64,000 nucleotides of DNA, from NCBI GenBank assembly GCA_004431415.1, contig QPMI01000589.1, positions 49,973 to 113,972 of the forward strand. Direction: 5' to 3'. A program made the translations under genes and the position numbers. The notes beneath the pieces are model-generated. The model was not told the origin of the DNA. It did not search any database and saw nothing but the letters and a program-made list of their open reading frames with translations. Source of the DNA: Cyanophora paradoxa (Eukaryota > Glaucocystophyceae > Cyanophorales > Cyanophoraceae). This document shows, piece after piece, positions 21,443 through 32,949 of this stretch; within the stretch, counting starts at the first letter, position 1; every line of letters starts with the position of its first letter.

Positions 21443-23954
21443 CCCGACGCGGGGGCGGGCTGCAGGCGTCGCCGCTGGCGATGTGGCGGCTGCGGGCGGC
21501 GTGCGAGGCGGCGAAGCTGGCGCTGACGACGCAGGAGAAGGCGCCGGTGGACGTGACGTCGATCTACAACGGGTACGACCTCTCGGCGGTCGTCACGCGG
21601 GCCGCCTTCGTGGAGGTCACCCAGGAGCTCTTCCGCCGCGCCCTCGCCCTCATCTCCAGGGTACCCCCGCCCCGCCCCGCCCCCCTCGCCCCCGCCCACC
21701 CCCTCTGAGGCGGGCGGGCGCAGTGCATGCAGGAGGCGAAGGTGACGAAGGAGCAGATCCACGACGTCGTCCTCGTGGGCGGCGGCACGCGCATGCCGCT
21801 GCTCGAGGAGCTCATCAAGGAGTTCTTCGACGGGCGCCAGGTCCGCCGCACGCTCGGGCCCGACGAGTCGACGGCGCTGGGCGCGTGCCTCCTCTGCGCC
21901 GTCCTCACGAACTACGCCGAGACGGACGCGTACCGCAAGGAGCCGCCCCGCCGCTCCATCGTCGCCCCGCCCAAGTGGATGTTCAACGTGCGCCCCCCCT
22001 CCCTCCCGCCCGCCCCGGCACCTCCCCTCCCCTCCTCCTCCTCCTCGGGCGCTTCTGACGGGGCGGCCCGCAGGAGGTGACGCACACGAAGTACACGGTG
22101 GCGCTGGCGAGCGAGGAGCTCGTCGTCGTCGTCCCCGCCAACTCGCGCATGCCGACGCGCCGGAGCGTGCAGCTTTCGACGTGCAGCGAGAACCAGGCCT
22201 CGGTGCTCGTGGAGATCTACGAGGGGGAGGGGGAGGGCGCGGGGGACCCGGCGGTGACGCTGCTGGGCAAGGTGGAGCTGGGGGGCCTCTACCAGACGCC
22301 CCGGGGCGTGGCCCTCCTGGACATCACCCTCGAGGTCCTCCTGCACCGCGTCCTCCGCGTGACCGTCACGGACCGCCACACGAAGAACAAGAAGGAGCTC
22401 ATCATCAACCCCAACGAGTACCGCGTCTCCAAGGAGGACATCGCCCGCTTCCTCGAGGAGGGGGCGCGCTACCGGGCCCGCCAGATCGCCTTCCTCCAGG
22501 GCGACGGGCCCTCGGACCCCGTCGGGGCGCAGCTGCACGCGCTCAAGCGGGCGGCGCTGCACGTCCCCGTCGAGAGCTCCTCGGACCTGGCCGCCGAGGC
22601 CTCCCTCGCCCTCGCCCGCTGCCGCTCCTTCGTCGCCACCCAGGCCCGCGCCCCCCCGCCCGTCCGCTCCCCTACAAAGAGGTCGCGGCTCACCCCTCTT
22701 CTCCTCCTCGGGGCGCAGGTGGCGGCGGAGAACGGGCTGGTCGTCGAGCCCTCCCGCACCTGGCGCACCGTCTGCCAGGTCCGCCTCGGGAAGAGAAGCG
22801 GGGCGAGGGGCCGGGTTGAAGCTGACAGGCCGCCGGCAGGTGTGCACGCACGTGGAGACGCTGTACCTGGACCGCGTGGGGACGGCGGCGGCGGAGGCGA
22901 AGCTGAAGGCGCACCTCCTCGTCAAGCTCGACGAGCTCCGCTCCCTCGTGCCCCTCGCCCACCGCGCCGCCCTCGTCTACTGGGACGAGCGCGCCGACGT
23001 CAACCCCGACGCCGCCTCCAACGGCCCGCCCGCCCGCCTCCTTTCGCTCGGCCCCCGCCTCTCCGCCTCGGGACTGACCGCCTCGTGCGCGCGCAGACCC
23101 GCGGGCGGCGATGTCGCTGCGGACGGCGCGGCTGGTGCCGGCGGACCGGTCGCGGACGGGGCTGGGGCGGCCGCTGTCCTTCGAGAGCGACGAGGCGTTC
23201 GAGGCCTTCTGCCAGATGCTTCTCGAGCTCAACGGCGAGGCCGAGGAGCGCCTCGCCCGCGTCGGCCAGGCCCAGCTCTACTACCACAAGGCGAGCCCCC
23301 CGCCCTCCCCCCTCCCTCCCCCCTCTCCTCTCGTGCTAACCCGCCTCCGCCAGAACGGGACGTACTTCTCAGTGCACTACTTCGAGCGGGGGGTAGAGCG
23401 GCTGAACGCCGTGCTGCTCATCATGCAGATGCTCGCCGTGCACCTCCCCGAGAACCGCAAGTTCCTGCAGCGCGACCGGCCCCGCGCCGCCTACGTCGGC
23501 CTCCTCGAGAAGATCCGCGCCCAGTACTTCGAGAGCGCCAACCTCCAGTGGGCCGCCTCCTCCGAGGGCGCCGCCGCCGGCTCGGGCGCCGCCCCGAACC
23601 CCCTCCTCGTCCAGAAGCGCGAGCAGGTCTACGCAACCATCGAGAAGGCCAAGCGGGCACGCCCCGCCCCGCCCCGCCCGGCCGCCGCGGCCGCCCGTGA
23701 CCCCCGCGCAGCTCTTCGACCCGCCGTCGGGGGCGTCGCCGCCGCCGAAGACTGCAGCGGCGGTGGCGGAGGCGCTGGCGCAGGGGCAGGCCCTCGCCGA
23801 GGGCCTCAACGTCCCCACCCAGGCCGCCCTCCCCGAGGGCGAGGCCGCCCAGGAGGCCCCCGAGGCCGCCCCCGCCCCCCCGACGGCGCCGCGTAGCCGC
23901 CCTTGGCGCCGTCCCTCCCCCTCTTCTCTAGGCGCCGCTTTCCCTGATTCTTAG
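20252..23954 (+). CDS. Divergent Hsp70-family protein, multi-exon
   Basis: At least eleven exons read an Hsp70 ATPase domain: IDFGTSAVRAAYWDPN (phosphate-1 loop, exon from about 20,311), RKGSVPAAVAYIGEDRFVGD, QALRDAAALAGLKTVRLVEE, MVFDMGVAHTNVSI (phosphate-2 position), QQLGGEDFTQKIV and the adenosine motif VVLVGGGTRMPLLEEL (about 21,766-21,813). A substrate-binding part follows, then a long helical C-terminus (FLQRDRPRAAYVGLLEKIRA) and an Ala/Pro-rich tail ending at 23954. The phosphate-2 loop lacks the usual DLGGGT glycines, as in large Hsp110/Grp170-type relatives, which mostly act as nucleotide exchange factors. The frame before exon 2 is hydrophobic (LLALAALLAVGSESA), suggesting an ER signal. 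The true start codon is unresolved. Confidence 0.8.
21406..21440. repeat. Poly-C run (~35) in an Hsp70-like gene intron
   Basis: An uninterrupted run of about 35 C right after a GTA donor within the Hsp70-like gene. Its length is likely unstable and uncertain in the assembly. Confidence 0.85.
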
Positions 23955-24439
23955 AGCTAGCTAGCCCCTTGCAATCGCACATTTCTAGATCTAGATCTGT
24001 TCGAACATGAAAACTGTTGGCTGTATGTAGCTGCCAGACTACTCGAGCGCACTCCCGGCCGCGGGGTGATCGATAGCAGCTCATGATCAATGTTAACGTT
24101 AACGCAAGCCGGCTCGATCTGCGCCGGCGAGGATATCGATTTTAATTTCGAATATTAATTCGAATTCCAGATCGAATTCGCGCGGAAAGATTGCAATTGC
24201 GTAGCCGTCTCGGGCTCGTTCCCCCAAGTTCGCGGTCCTTGGCCGGGCGCCTGCATGCCTCTAGATCTGCAGCTGTCGGCTGCAGCTCAAAGGGTCTCGA
24301 GTCCCGACGCGTTCACTGTGGCACCGGAAACGCGGTGAGAGCGATTCAAAAGCGTGCGAGGTGCGTTCGTGAAGCGCAGCGCGCGGTCGCTCTCCGATGC
24401 ATATGTCTCGCTCACTTCGCTCCGCACAGCATCACGATC
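23955..24439. other. Intergenic; AT-rich palindromic core and F3 5' flank
   Basis: Contains a strikingly AT-rich patch at about 24,128-24,180 made of overlapping TTCGAA/GAATTC/AATATT palindromes. The 200 bases before the F3 start resemble the flanks of F1 and F2. No gene is seen. Confidence 0.45.
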
Positions 24440-26487
24440 ATGGAGGTGCAGTCGAAGCGAGCAAGAACGGACGGGGACCAGGGCGCGTCCCAGCAGCTTG
24501 TAGAGCCAGCGGAAGGCTCGAGCTCGGCCGTGGCTGACAGCTTCATCGACGTGCTCCCGGACGCGCTGTTGGAGCGCATCTTCAGCGAGCACTTCAGCGC
24601 GGCCGAGGCGTGGCGGACGGCGCGGCTGGCGTGCCGCAAGTGGCGGCGGCTGGTGGAGGAGATCGAGTGGGGCGAGCTGCAGGTGGACGGGACGCGCCCA
24701 GCAACTTTCAGAACACTGGCAGCGGTCGTGCGGAGCGGGCGGCTGCGGCTGCGGGGCGGCGGGGCGGCGGCGGTGGAGTTTGACATCAAGTATCGGGATG
24801 TCGAGCGCAGCAGCAACCCTGACGACGCGCCTGTGATCACTGCGCGCAACGAGGAGCTGCTCGCGGAGATCAAAGTCGACGCGCTCGGGCAAGCAGCGCA
24901 CGACGCTCTCCGTGCGTGCATGTTAGCGGCGGGGGGCCTCCGGCACGTCGGCGTCAGCTACCACATCGGGGCGTTGAGTGACATCCTGTTGCGATTCGAG
25001 GACGACATGCGCGTCGCAATCGGCCGTAGGATCGCCTGGAAGGATCTCGGCGCGCTCAGCTCGCTGCAGCCCCCGTCCTCTTCATCGAGCAGCCTGTCCA
25101 GCCTCAGCATCCGGCGGAGAGACGTGGAGGAGGAGGAGGAGGAGGAGATGGACGAGATGTGGCAGGAGAGGCTTTGGATCCAGCGTGAGCTCTTCCTGGG
25201 CTTCGGCCCGAACGGCGCGCGGGCTCTGCGCACAGCAAGTTCACCCTTCTCCGGCCTCAAGTCGCTCATTTTCTCGTTCTCGTTGTTTTTTGGACGGGAG
25301 GAGACATCAGCGATCGCAGCCTCGTGCCCCGCCCTTGAGCGCCTTCACCTGTGCCCGTACGACGAAGACGCTTTCGTGGGCTTGTCTCCGCTGTCGAAGG
25401 TGCAGTCCGGCTAAGCTTTGATGTGGGGCAGACGCATTTCACAGTCTGAACTATTCTCGTTTCGGGGTCGCAGCTCGAGGAGCTTCGATGGTCTTCCAAA
25501 CTGTGTCAATTCAGCCCCGTCAGGCCGCGACTGACCCTCGGCGTTCACTTCGCGGAGTTCGCCGCCAGCCCCGCCGGCCAGAACCTGCGCATTCTCGGTG
25601 ATGCGTGGAAGGGGTGCACGTGATTTCCAAGCTTCCGTTTGCGCTCATGACTCGCTTCCCCTGAACTGCACCCAGACCTGCAGCTGGGGACAAAAACCAC
25701 GGACATGGCGATAGCTCGCAGCGGATGCGGCCCTCGGCGGCGTGCGCTCTGCCGGCCATGCGGAGCCTCGAGCGCCTCCTGTTCACGGAGGGCATCGAGG
25801 TCGTGCGCTCGCTTTTGGTCTGCTAGCACTGTGGCTTCTCGTGAACGCGTGGTCCGACGGTACTGCTCACGCTTTTTTTGTTTTGCAGAGCGATGGCCCC
25901 ATTGATTTTGGGGATGCACGGGAAGCGGTGGCGTGCATCGGCGCATGCGAGAAGCTCACGGAGCTCTCGTTCATCTGCAAGAACACCTCCGCCGGCTTCG
26001 GGGCAGAGACGGCCGTGCTGAACGGCCTCGCGGACGCCCTCGGGCGGTCGAAGAGCCTCCGCCACCTCGACCTCTCCTTCCGTGCGTGCATCCTTCACTC
26101 TAGGTCTTGATCTATTCTAGATCCGCGCAGTCCCCTGAAATCTGATCATGAGCTCAACCGGGTCTGGCAGTCATGGACAACGAACCTTATGAGCCCTGGC
26201 CAGCCTCGTCTGAGAACTGGGGGCCCTACCGTGAAGCTATGGGGCGCCTGCTGGCCGCCGCCGCGCCCGTCCTCCGCTCGGCAGTCGTCGCCTTCACGGG
26301 CATGGACGATGGCGACTACGGAGACACCCTGCACGACCGGCAGGCCTGCCTGTGGGAGAGCCTGCGGGCCGCCGGGCCGCTCGGGGCGGAGCTCGCCGGG
26401 CCGGCTCCGGTCGTGCAAATGGCCACCGTGACCGAACTGAGGTGGAGCCGCGCGGAGAGCGCTGCCCTCACCCCTATGCCGCAATGA
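24440..26487 (+). CDS. F-box protein F3 (family 1), multi-exon
   Basis: Exon 1 is 24440-25399 (MEVQSKRARTDGDQGASQQ...), with the F-box FIDVLPDALLERIFSEHFS and AWRTARLACRKWRRLVEEIE. It has an acidic run (EEEEEEMDEMW) and LRR-like segments. A 73-base intron leads to exon 2 from 25473 (LEELRWSSKL...FAEFAASPAGQNLRIL). Further exons carry MRSLERLLFTEGIEVVRSL (about 25,755-25,815), EAVACIGACEKLTELSFICK and LADALGRSKSLRHLDLSF (about 25,890-26,085). The last exon (GRLLAAAAPVLRSAVVAF...LWESLRAAGPLGAELAGP) stops at 26487. Exon order is the same as in F1 and F2, but the gene lies on the other strand, so the family spread by inverted duplication. It is probably an SCF adaptor. Confidence 0.82.
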
Positions 26488-26779
26488 TCTTGCAATTGGC
26501 CCTATCTTCTGCTTACGTGTTCTTTTATGTGAGCAGCATGCGCAGCTTTTTAAATATTTCTTTGATGTAAGAATGTAATATGAACAGCATATCAGGATCT
26601 GCCTAACCGATCACGCGAGGTAGGGGTTTGGAGATGGGCGAACTACTACTGGACAGATGAGAGCGCTGCGGGGCCGGGCGCAGGGAGCCGGGCGCAGGGA
26701 AAGGAAAGAGGCGCTCGACGGAGGGGAAGGGGGGTGCGGAAGGGGTCTCGTGGGGCCGGGCGGGGCGGGCGCCGGCTCC

Positions 26780-29700
26780 TCACAGGTTCTGGATGTGCTT
26801 GTTGAGCCCGAGGAGGGTCTGCACCTCGGCCCGCTTCTGCAGGCCGCGGGGTGTCAGCTAGCTCAGCGCCTCTGTGGCCGGCATCAGGCGGGCACGCCTG
26901 GGCGGCCGCGGCGGGGGCGGGGCGCGGCACCTTCGCAGCGGCGGCCGCCTGCGCCTGCGCCTGCTGCGCGGCGAGCAGGCGCGCCTGCTGCGCCAGCACC
27001 GCCGAGGCCGTCGCCTGCGAGGGGCGCGGCTCGGGCCCGGGCGGGACGAGCGGGCGGGGCGCGGGGGGCGGGGCGCGCCTGGCCGGCCTGGGGCGGGCTC
27101 ATGCCGGGCATGGAGAGGGGCGGGGAGGCGACGCCCTCCGCGAGCTGCTGCTGCTGCTGCTGCTGCTGCCGCATCAGGGCCTGCGCGCGGGCCGGCTCAG
27201 AGGGGCCCCAGGGGCGGGCGGGCGGCGGGGCGGGGCGGGGCGGGCGGGCCTGCTGCTCCTGCTGGATCTTGAGGAAGTTGCCGGAGAGGGAGGCGCGCAG
27301 GGCCTGCTGCGCCGCCGCCTGCGCCCCGCGGCGCTCGGCACGGCGCCGGGCGCTGAGCGCAGGGCGGGGCGCGGGGGCGCCACGCAGCGGACCTGCTGGA
27401 GGAGGCGCTGCTGGAGGACGAGATTGTTGGCCGTCGGGCTCCCCGCGCCCCCGCCGCCGCCCCCGCCGCCGCTGCGCGCGCTCTCAGGGACCGGGCAGAG
27501 CGCGGGGCGGGGAGGGCGGAAGGGCACCGGCGGCGAGGCTGGCGCGCATGGAGGCGACGGCGGCGGGGTTGGCGCCCTGCTGGGCGCGCAGCGCGGCGAT
27601 CTGCTGCTGGCGGCGCTGCATGGCTGCCATCAGGTTCGCCTGCTGCTCCGGCGTCAGGTTCTGCAGCTGCTGCGCAGTGATCTGCCGCTGCTGCCCCGCC
27701 GCCGCCGCCGCCGCCGCCGCCGCTGCTGCCGCCGCCGCGGGGTCCGCCACATTGCCGGCGACGCCCGCGCCGCCGGCGGCGGCGACGATGGCAGCCTGGC
27801 GGGCGGCGAGCATGCGCTGCTGCTGCTGGAGGATGAGCTTCTGCTGCAGGACGGCCACGTCGATGCCCTGCGAGGCGGCGATCTGCTGCAGCATCGCCAT
27901 CTGCTGCTGCCGCCGCGCGGCCACCACCGCCGCCTGCTGCGCCGCCGCCGCCGCCTGCCCGGCCTGGTCCACCACGCCGTTCTGCACCAGCAGGTTCTTG
28001 GCGAAGAGGGTCGGGGAGAGGGTCGGGGAGAGGGAGGGCGAGTGGACGCCGGCGAACTGCGCCTGCGCCTGCGCCACGTTCACCGCCAGCTGCCCGGCCG
28101 CCGCCGCCCGCTGGCTCGCGGCCAGCAGCGCCGCCGGGTCGCCGGAGGACGCGGATGCGTCGCCCTCCGCCGGCGTCGCCGGCGCCGCCTCCTCCTCCGT
28201 CGCCGCCCTCCGCCGCCCCTTCAGCTTGCCGCGGTCGGCCGTCCGCTGGCCGGCGGCCGCGTAGGGCCCCGGCGTGTCGGCCGCCGCCGCCTCCTCCGCC
28301 GGCGCCTCCGTGCCGATCTGGAGGGCCGCCAGCTCGCGCTGCTGCTTCCGGCTGAGCTTCGTCTGCGGCTGCGTGGCGTGCTGCACGGCCGAGGGCGCCG
28401 GCGGCGGCTCCAGCCGCTGCGCCCGCTCCGCCTCGCGCTCCTGCTTGCGCAGGGCCTCCCGCTGCTTCTTCGTGAGGCGGCCCTGCATGCTCGCCACCGT
28501 CGCCGCCGCCGCCGCCGCCGTCGCCGCCGCCGCCGGCTCGGGCGCCGGCTCCATGCCGGGCAGCGAGCGGCCGCCCTTGACGGCGCGCCGCTGGTTGTCC
28601 CGCGCCTGCTCCTCCTGCAGCGCCGCCTGCATGGCCGCCAGCTGCGCCGCCTGCTGCGCTGCCGCCGCCGCCGCCTCGGCGGCCTGTCGCTCCTGTTCGC
28701 TGACGGGCGGGGCGAGGATCTCGCGGTACGGCTGCGGCGCCTCGCCCTCCTCGTCGGGGTGGATCCGCTTGCACGCGTCCGCCGTCACGATGCCGCCGGC
28801 CCGCGCCAGGCGGCCCATGCGCGTCTCGAAGCTCCGCCCCGCCGAGAGGGGCTGCGGGCCCGTCGGCGCCGGCGGCCGCCGCTCCTCTGCGGGGGGCGTC
28901 AAAGGTGGGCGGGGCGGCACGGCCGGCGGGGGAGGGCGCACGGATGGGAGCGGGGGCCGGCGACGCCACGGCGGAGGCGCCGACTGAGCCGGCCTTGCGC
29001 GGGGGCGGCGGCATGGCGGCTTCCGGGGGCGCGCTGGCCCGCCCCGCCTTGGCCTTGGCCCCCGCCAGCGACGCGGCGCGCGGCGGCGGCGGCGGCGGAA
29101 GGACGATCTCCCCCTTGGCCTTCTTCACGGGGCGCTGCCCCGCGGCCGACAGCAGCGCGTCGCTCTCGCGCCCGCGCTTCACGGTGCCGCGGGCCCCGCG
29201 GGCGAGCTCCGCGGGGTCGGGCGGGTTCGCCTCGCACTTGGCTGCAGGCGGGCGGTGAGCGGAGGAGCCGGCGGACGCGGCACCGGGGCGCCCGCACCGA
29301 TGTGCTCAGCGGCCATGTTCGCCTTGAGAGGCTTGTTACAGTGAATGCAGTAAACGATACGGAGCTGGTCTGTCAGAGGCGCGCGACCAAAGAGTCGCTG
29401 ATCCTGCGCTGGGAGCGCGACGACGGGCGACGCTCCTGCGAACAGGTCGCGGCAGCGTCAAGAGAATAACGACGGGCAAGAGGAGCGGCGAGATTCACCA
29501 AGCGGAGAAGTGCTCCCTCCCTGCGAGGTGCTGGCCTTGGCGCCGTTGGCTGGGGCCCCAAGAAGTGCTGCCCACGACGTGCCCGCGTACGCCTCCCGGG
29601 AACGCGGCGGCCTCCGCTTCGGTCCTCCTACCTTACGATCGCTCGGAGCGGGGGACCCGTCTGTCACCGAGCCGTCTGCCTCGATCCGCCAGGTGCTCAC

Positions 29701-30179
29701 GCCAAGCGCAGGGATCACGCGCTTGAAGAAGGATTCGACATCCTTCGGGCGTAGGTGTACAGGAAGCTGTTCGAATCCGCTCTTGATCTCTGCGCAGAGA
29801 GGCCGCGAGATCAGCACCAGCACCGGCATGCCACTGGGCGTTCTGGGAGAGCGCAGAGGCGGGCTGGCGCGGCCTAGGCGATGGTTCTACGACTACGGCG
29901 GCGACTTGACGCGAAGGCGAACGCGAGCCGGCCACGGGGGAGAAAGGCACTTCAAACAGGGGCGGCGGCACGGCAGGATGGTCGACGAAAAGGGATAGCC
30001 CGGGCGTTGGGGAGAGATGCACAAAGCCGTGCGAGGGTCCAGTTGAAGTCAGGCGACGCACCCTGGTTGCACGACACAAGCTGCTCTTCCAAACTCTCTG
30101 CGCACGCCGGAACGTCCTCCTCCGCCGATTTGAGTGATTCTGGGTCCGCCACGCTTGCACTTGCGTTCGCCTCTTTCAT
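26780..30179 (-). CDS. Gln/Ala-rich nuclear-type protein with Cys-His finger
   Basis: Starts at the ATG at 30179 (MKEANASASVADPESLKSAE). A short exon reads GFEQLPVHLRPKDVESFFKR (about 29,740-29,800). Around 29,290-29,345 a finger-like segment YCIHCNKPLKANMAAEHI is followed by a CEANPPD segment, a C-x2-C...H...C arrangement that could be an SCA7/Sgf73-type finger. The remainder is basic (RPVKKAKGEIV) and then very rich in Gln and Ala: QQQMAMLQQIAASQGIDVAV, LTPEQQANLMAAMQRRQQQI, RLTKKQREALRKQEREAERA. The end is RAEVQTLLGLNKHIQNL before the stop at 26780. Such composition is typical of transcription coactivators. A SAGA or Mediator link is only a guess. Open frames on the opposite strand here are composition artefacts. 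Confidence 0.55.
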
Positions 30180-30345
30180 CAACCGCGCAGCATCATCGTT
30201 GCGCGGCTATAAGACGAGCATCGCCTAGGCTTTGAGTTAAAGCGAGGGCGTGCGCCTGGGTTGGCGGAGCCCGATGACAGGCCGATGTCGCCGGGCGGGT
30301 ACGCTGTTCGACGGAAGTTTGCTGCATCCCCCCACACACAGCAAA
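30180..30345. promoter_or_regulatory. Divergent intergenic region, Q/A-rich protein / AKR
   Basis: About 165 bases between divergent starts. GCGGCTATAAGACGAGC at about 30,200-30,216 contains a TATAA-like word that could serve the aldo-keto reductase gene. Confidence 0.45.
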
Positions 30346-32426
30346 ATGCCCAGCGGCTTCGTGTCGATCGCACCGGCCTCCAGTGTCCGACCCGCGCGAG
30401 CGGTAGTCTCGTCGCGGAAGTGCTTGTACGGCTCCGCCGTGCCGAGCCCAAGCGCTCGCACCCGGCGCTCGACGCGGAGCGCCGACGGAGAGCCGTCCGC
30501 GTCGACGTTCGTCTCCAGCGCGGAGAGCCCAGCGGTGCGTCCCCGGAACCGCCGACACGTGCACGCGCCGATCCACGCGCGCTGCCGCCTGCGCAGGTGC
30601 CGCGGACGGACTACGGGCTCGCCAATGAGAAGAAGCTTAAGATTGCTCCCGTGCTGAACGGACTCTGGCAGGTGCGCCCGCTCCCGGGCCTGGATCGCCG
30701 CCGGGAAGCGCGTCGACGCCGCGCGCCGCCGCGCGCAGCTCTCCGGGGGCCACGGGGCGCGCTACGACGGGCTCATGGGCAAGAAGAGGGGCGAGGAGGC
30801 CGTGGAGCGCATGTTCGACTACGTCGCCGCCGGCCTCTCCACCTTCGACTGCGCCGACCAGTGCGCCCCGCGCCGCGCCCCCGCGCTCCCTCCGTCCGCT
30901 CTGAGGGCCGCGCGCAGCTACGGCCCGTCGGAGGACCTGCTCGGCGTCTTCCTGAAGCGCTACGAGGAGCGCTTCGGCGCCGGGCGCGCCTCCGACGTCC
31001 AGGTCCTCACCAAGGTGCCGTTGTACCCCCCGCCCGCCCCTCCCCCTCTCCCTCTCCCCCCCGCCTGACGAGGGCCGGGGCAGTGGGTGCCGGGGCCGGA
31101 GCCGGCGACGCCCGCCGAGGTCGAGGCCGCCATCGACGTCAGCCTCCGCCGCCTCCAGGCCCGCCCCGCCCCTGTACCCCCCCCCGGACCTCTCCCCCCT
31201 AACTCATCCCCTCCCCAGGTGGGTACGCTGGACTCGCTGCAGTTCCACTGGTGGGAGTACGGGGCGCCCTACTACCTGGACGTCCTCCGCAGCCTCGCCG
31301 ACCTCCAGGCCCGTACCCCCGCCCCTGCCCCCGTACCCCTCGCGCCTCGAACGCTGATCGCTGGGCGGACTGCAGGCCAAGGGCAAGATCCGCCACCTCG
31401 CCGTGCGCCTTTCCCCCCCCCCCCCCATTGTAAAACGCTGTACCCCCTGAGGTCGCCCGCGCCGCAGCTGACGAACTTCGACACGGAGCACCTCGCGGAG
31501 ATCGTCGACGCCGGCATCCCCATCGCCTCCAACCAGCGCGCCCCGCGTACCCCCCCGCCGCTCCTCCCCCCGGGACCTGACTCGTACCCCCCGCAGGGTG
31601 CAGTTCTCGGTGGTGGACCGGCGCCCCGACAACGCGATGCTCCAGTACTGCAACGAGAAGGGTGCGGCGCCCCGCCCCGCGCCCCGCGCCCCGCCCCGCC
31701 GCCGGCTCAGGTGAGAGCGGGGCGGGGGCAGGGATCCGGCTGCTGGCGTACGGGACGTGCGCGGGGGGCCTTCTCTCGGAGAAGTACCTGGGGGCCCCCG
31801 AGCCCCGCGGGCCCGCCCTCGACACCTACTCCAAGGTCCCCGTACCCCCGCCCTCTCCCGCCTCCCCCCAATCTGATCTGGGCTCGGGCCGGGGCGGGCA
31901 GAGCAAGTACAAGCGGTTCGTGGACTACGCGCTTGGCTGGGACGGGCTGCAGCGCCTCCTGCGGGCGCTCAAGGCCGTCGCCGACAAGCACTCCGTCGAC
32001 GTCACGAACGTCGCCGTCCGGTGCGCAACTTCGTACCCCCGAGAAGAAGGCGGGTACGGCGCCGGCGCCGGTGCCGACGGGGGCGCCCCGCTCGCGATCG
32101 CAGGTACGTGATGGAGAAGGAGGGCGCGCCGCTCCCGATCGTCGGCTGCCGCCTCGCCGTCTCCGACCACATCCAGGGCCCGCCCGCCCCGCCCCGCCCC
32201 GCCCGTAGAGCTTCCGCCTCTCGAGCCGCCCCGCAGAGACGGTGCGGCTCTTCTCCTTCGCGCTCGACGAGGCCGATCACGCCGCGATCAACGAGGCGCG
32301 CCCCAATCCCAGCGCCCCGCCCCTCCCCCGCCCCGCCCCGCCGCTGAGGCCGGGGCGGGGCCGGGGCAGGCGCTGGAGGGGGCGCGGATGGTCCCCGGCG
32401 ACTGCGGCGACGAGTACCGCCGCTGA
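30346..32426 (+). CDS. Aldo-keto reductase, probably organelle-targeted, many exons
   Basis: Exon 1 (30346-30534) encodes 63 Ser/Ala/Arg-rich residues (MPSGFVSIAPASSVRPARA...) that look like a transit peptide. Exon 2 (30597-30671) gives LKIAPVLNGLWQ. Exon 3 from 30739 runs through MFDYVAAGLSTFDCAD, and its junction restores HYGPSEDLLG. Further exons read ASDVQVLTK, LDSLQFHWWEYGAPYYLDVL, TNFDTEHLAEIVDAGIPIAS, RLLAYGTCAGGLLSEKYLG, VADKHSVDVTNVAVR and a last exon with the stop at 32426. The AKR tetrad is visible: Asp of FDCAD, Tyr of HYGPSE, Lys of LTK and His of QFHWW. The enzyme would reduce carbonyls with NADPH; the substrate is unknown. At least ten introns are short and C-rich, several with GTACCCC at the donor. 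Confidence 0.9.
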
Positions 32427-32949
32427 GCCCGCCCCGCGGCGCTCGTGTCAGCCTGGAGGCTGCGCATGCGACCGGCAATGCACGAAACATCCGAACCAAT
32501 TTAAAAGCTACACCAAATATTAATAGCTGGATGGGGGCGGGGGCGGCGCGGGCGGCCGCGGGCGAGTCTTCCTGCGCGCGTCCGCTTAAATTCTTATATA
32601 TATCATTCTTCAGCCTGGCAGTCGACGACATGATCACGTGCACATGTACACGGCCTGTCGACGTCGCCGGGTTCCAGCGCATGCGCACTGCGGCAAGCGC
32701 TAGCCCATCACGTGCACGGCGCGTCACAGCTGAAGCTTTAATTTTTAAGAGTCGAGCTGCGGGCTGGGCAATTGCAAGTGGGTCATCGATATCAGGCCTA
32801 TCGATATCTAGATAGATATCGATCTAGATCGAGCACGCGCTGGAGGCTGTGCCCGAGCCGGTCAGCGGTCCACCCCTCCGCGCCCGCACTGCAGTACCCG
32901 GCCCGGGGCGACGCGTCGGACGCGCGCGGCGGATGCGCGTCGGACGCAT
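32427..32949. other. Intergenic with TATA-like word
   Basis: No gene is seen. TTCTTATATATATCATTC at about 32,589-32,606 is TATA-like. An ATCGATATC-rich palindromic patch lies at 32,793-32,826. Confidence 0.45.

Noticed and set aside
26657-29469. Long plus-strand frames opposite the Q/A-rich gene
   Set aside because: They read Arg/Ala/Cys-rich strings produced by GCC/GCT repeats. The minus strand has coherent Gln/Ala coiled segments, a finger-like motif and a defined end.
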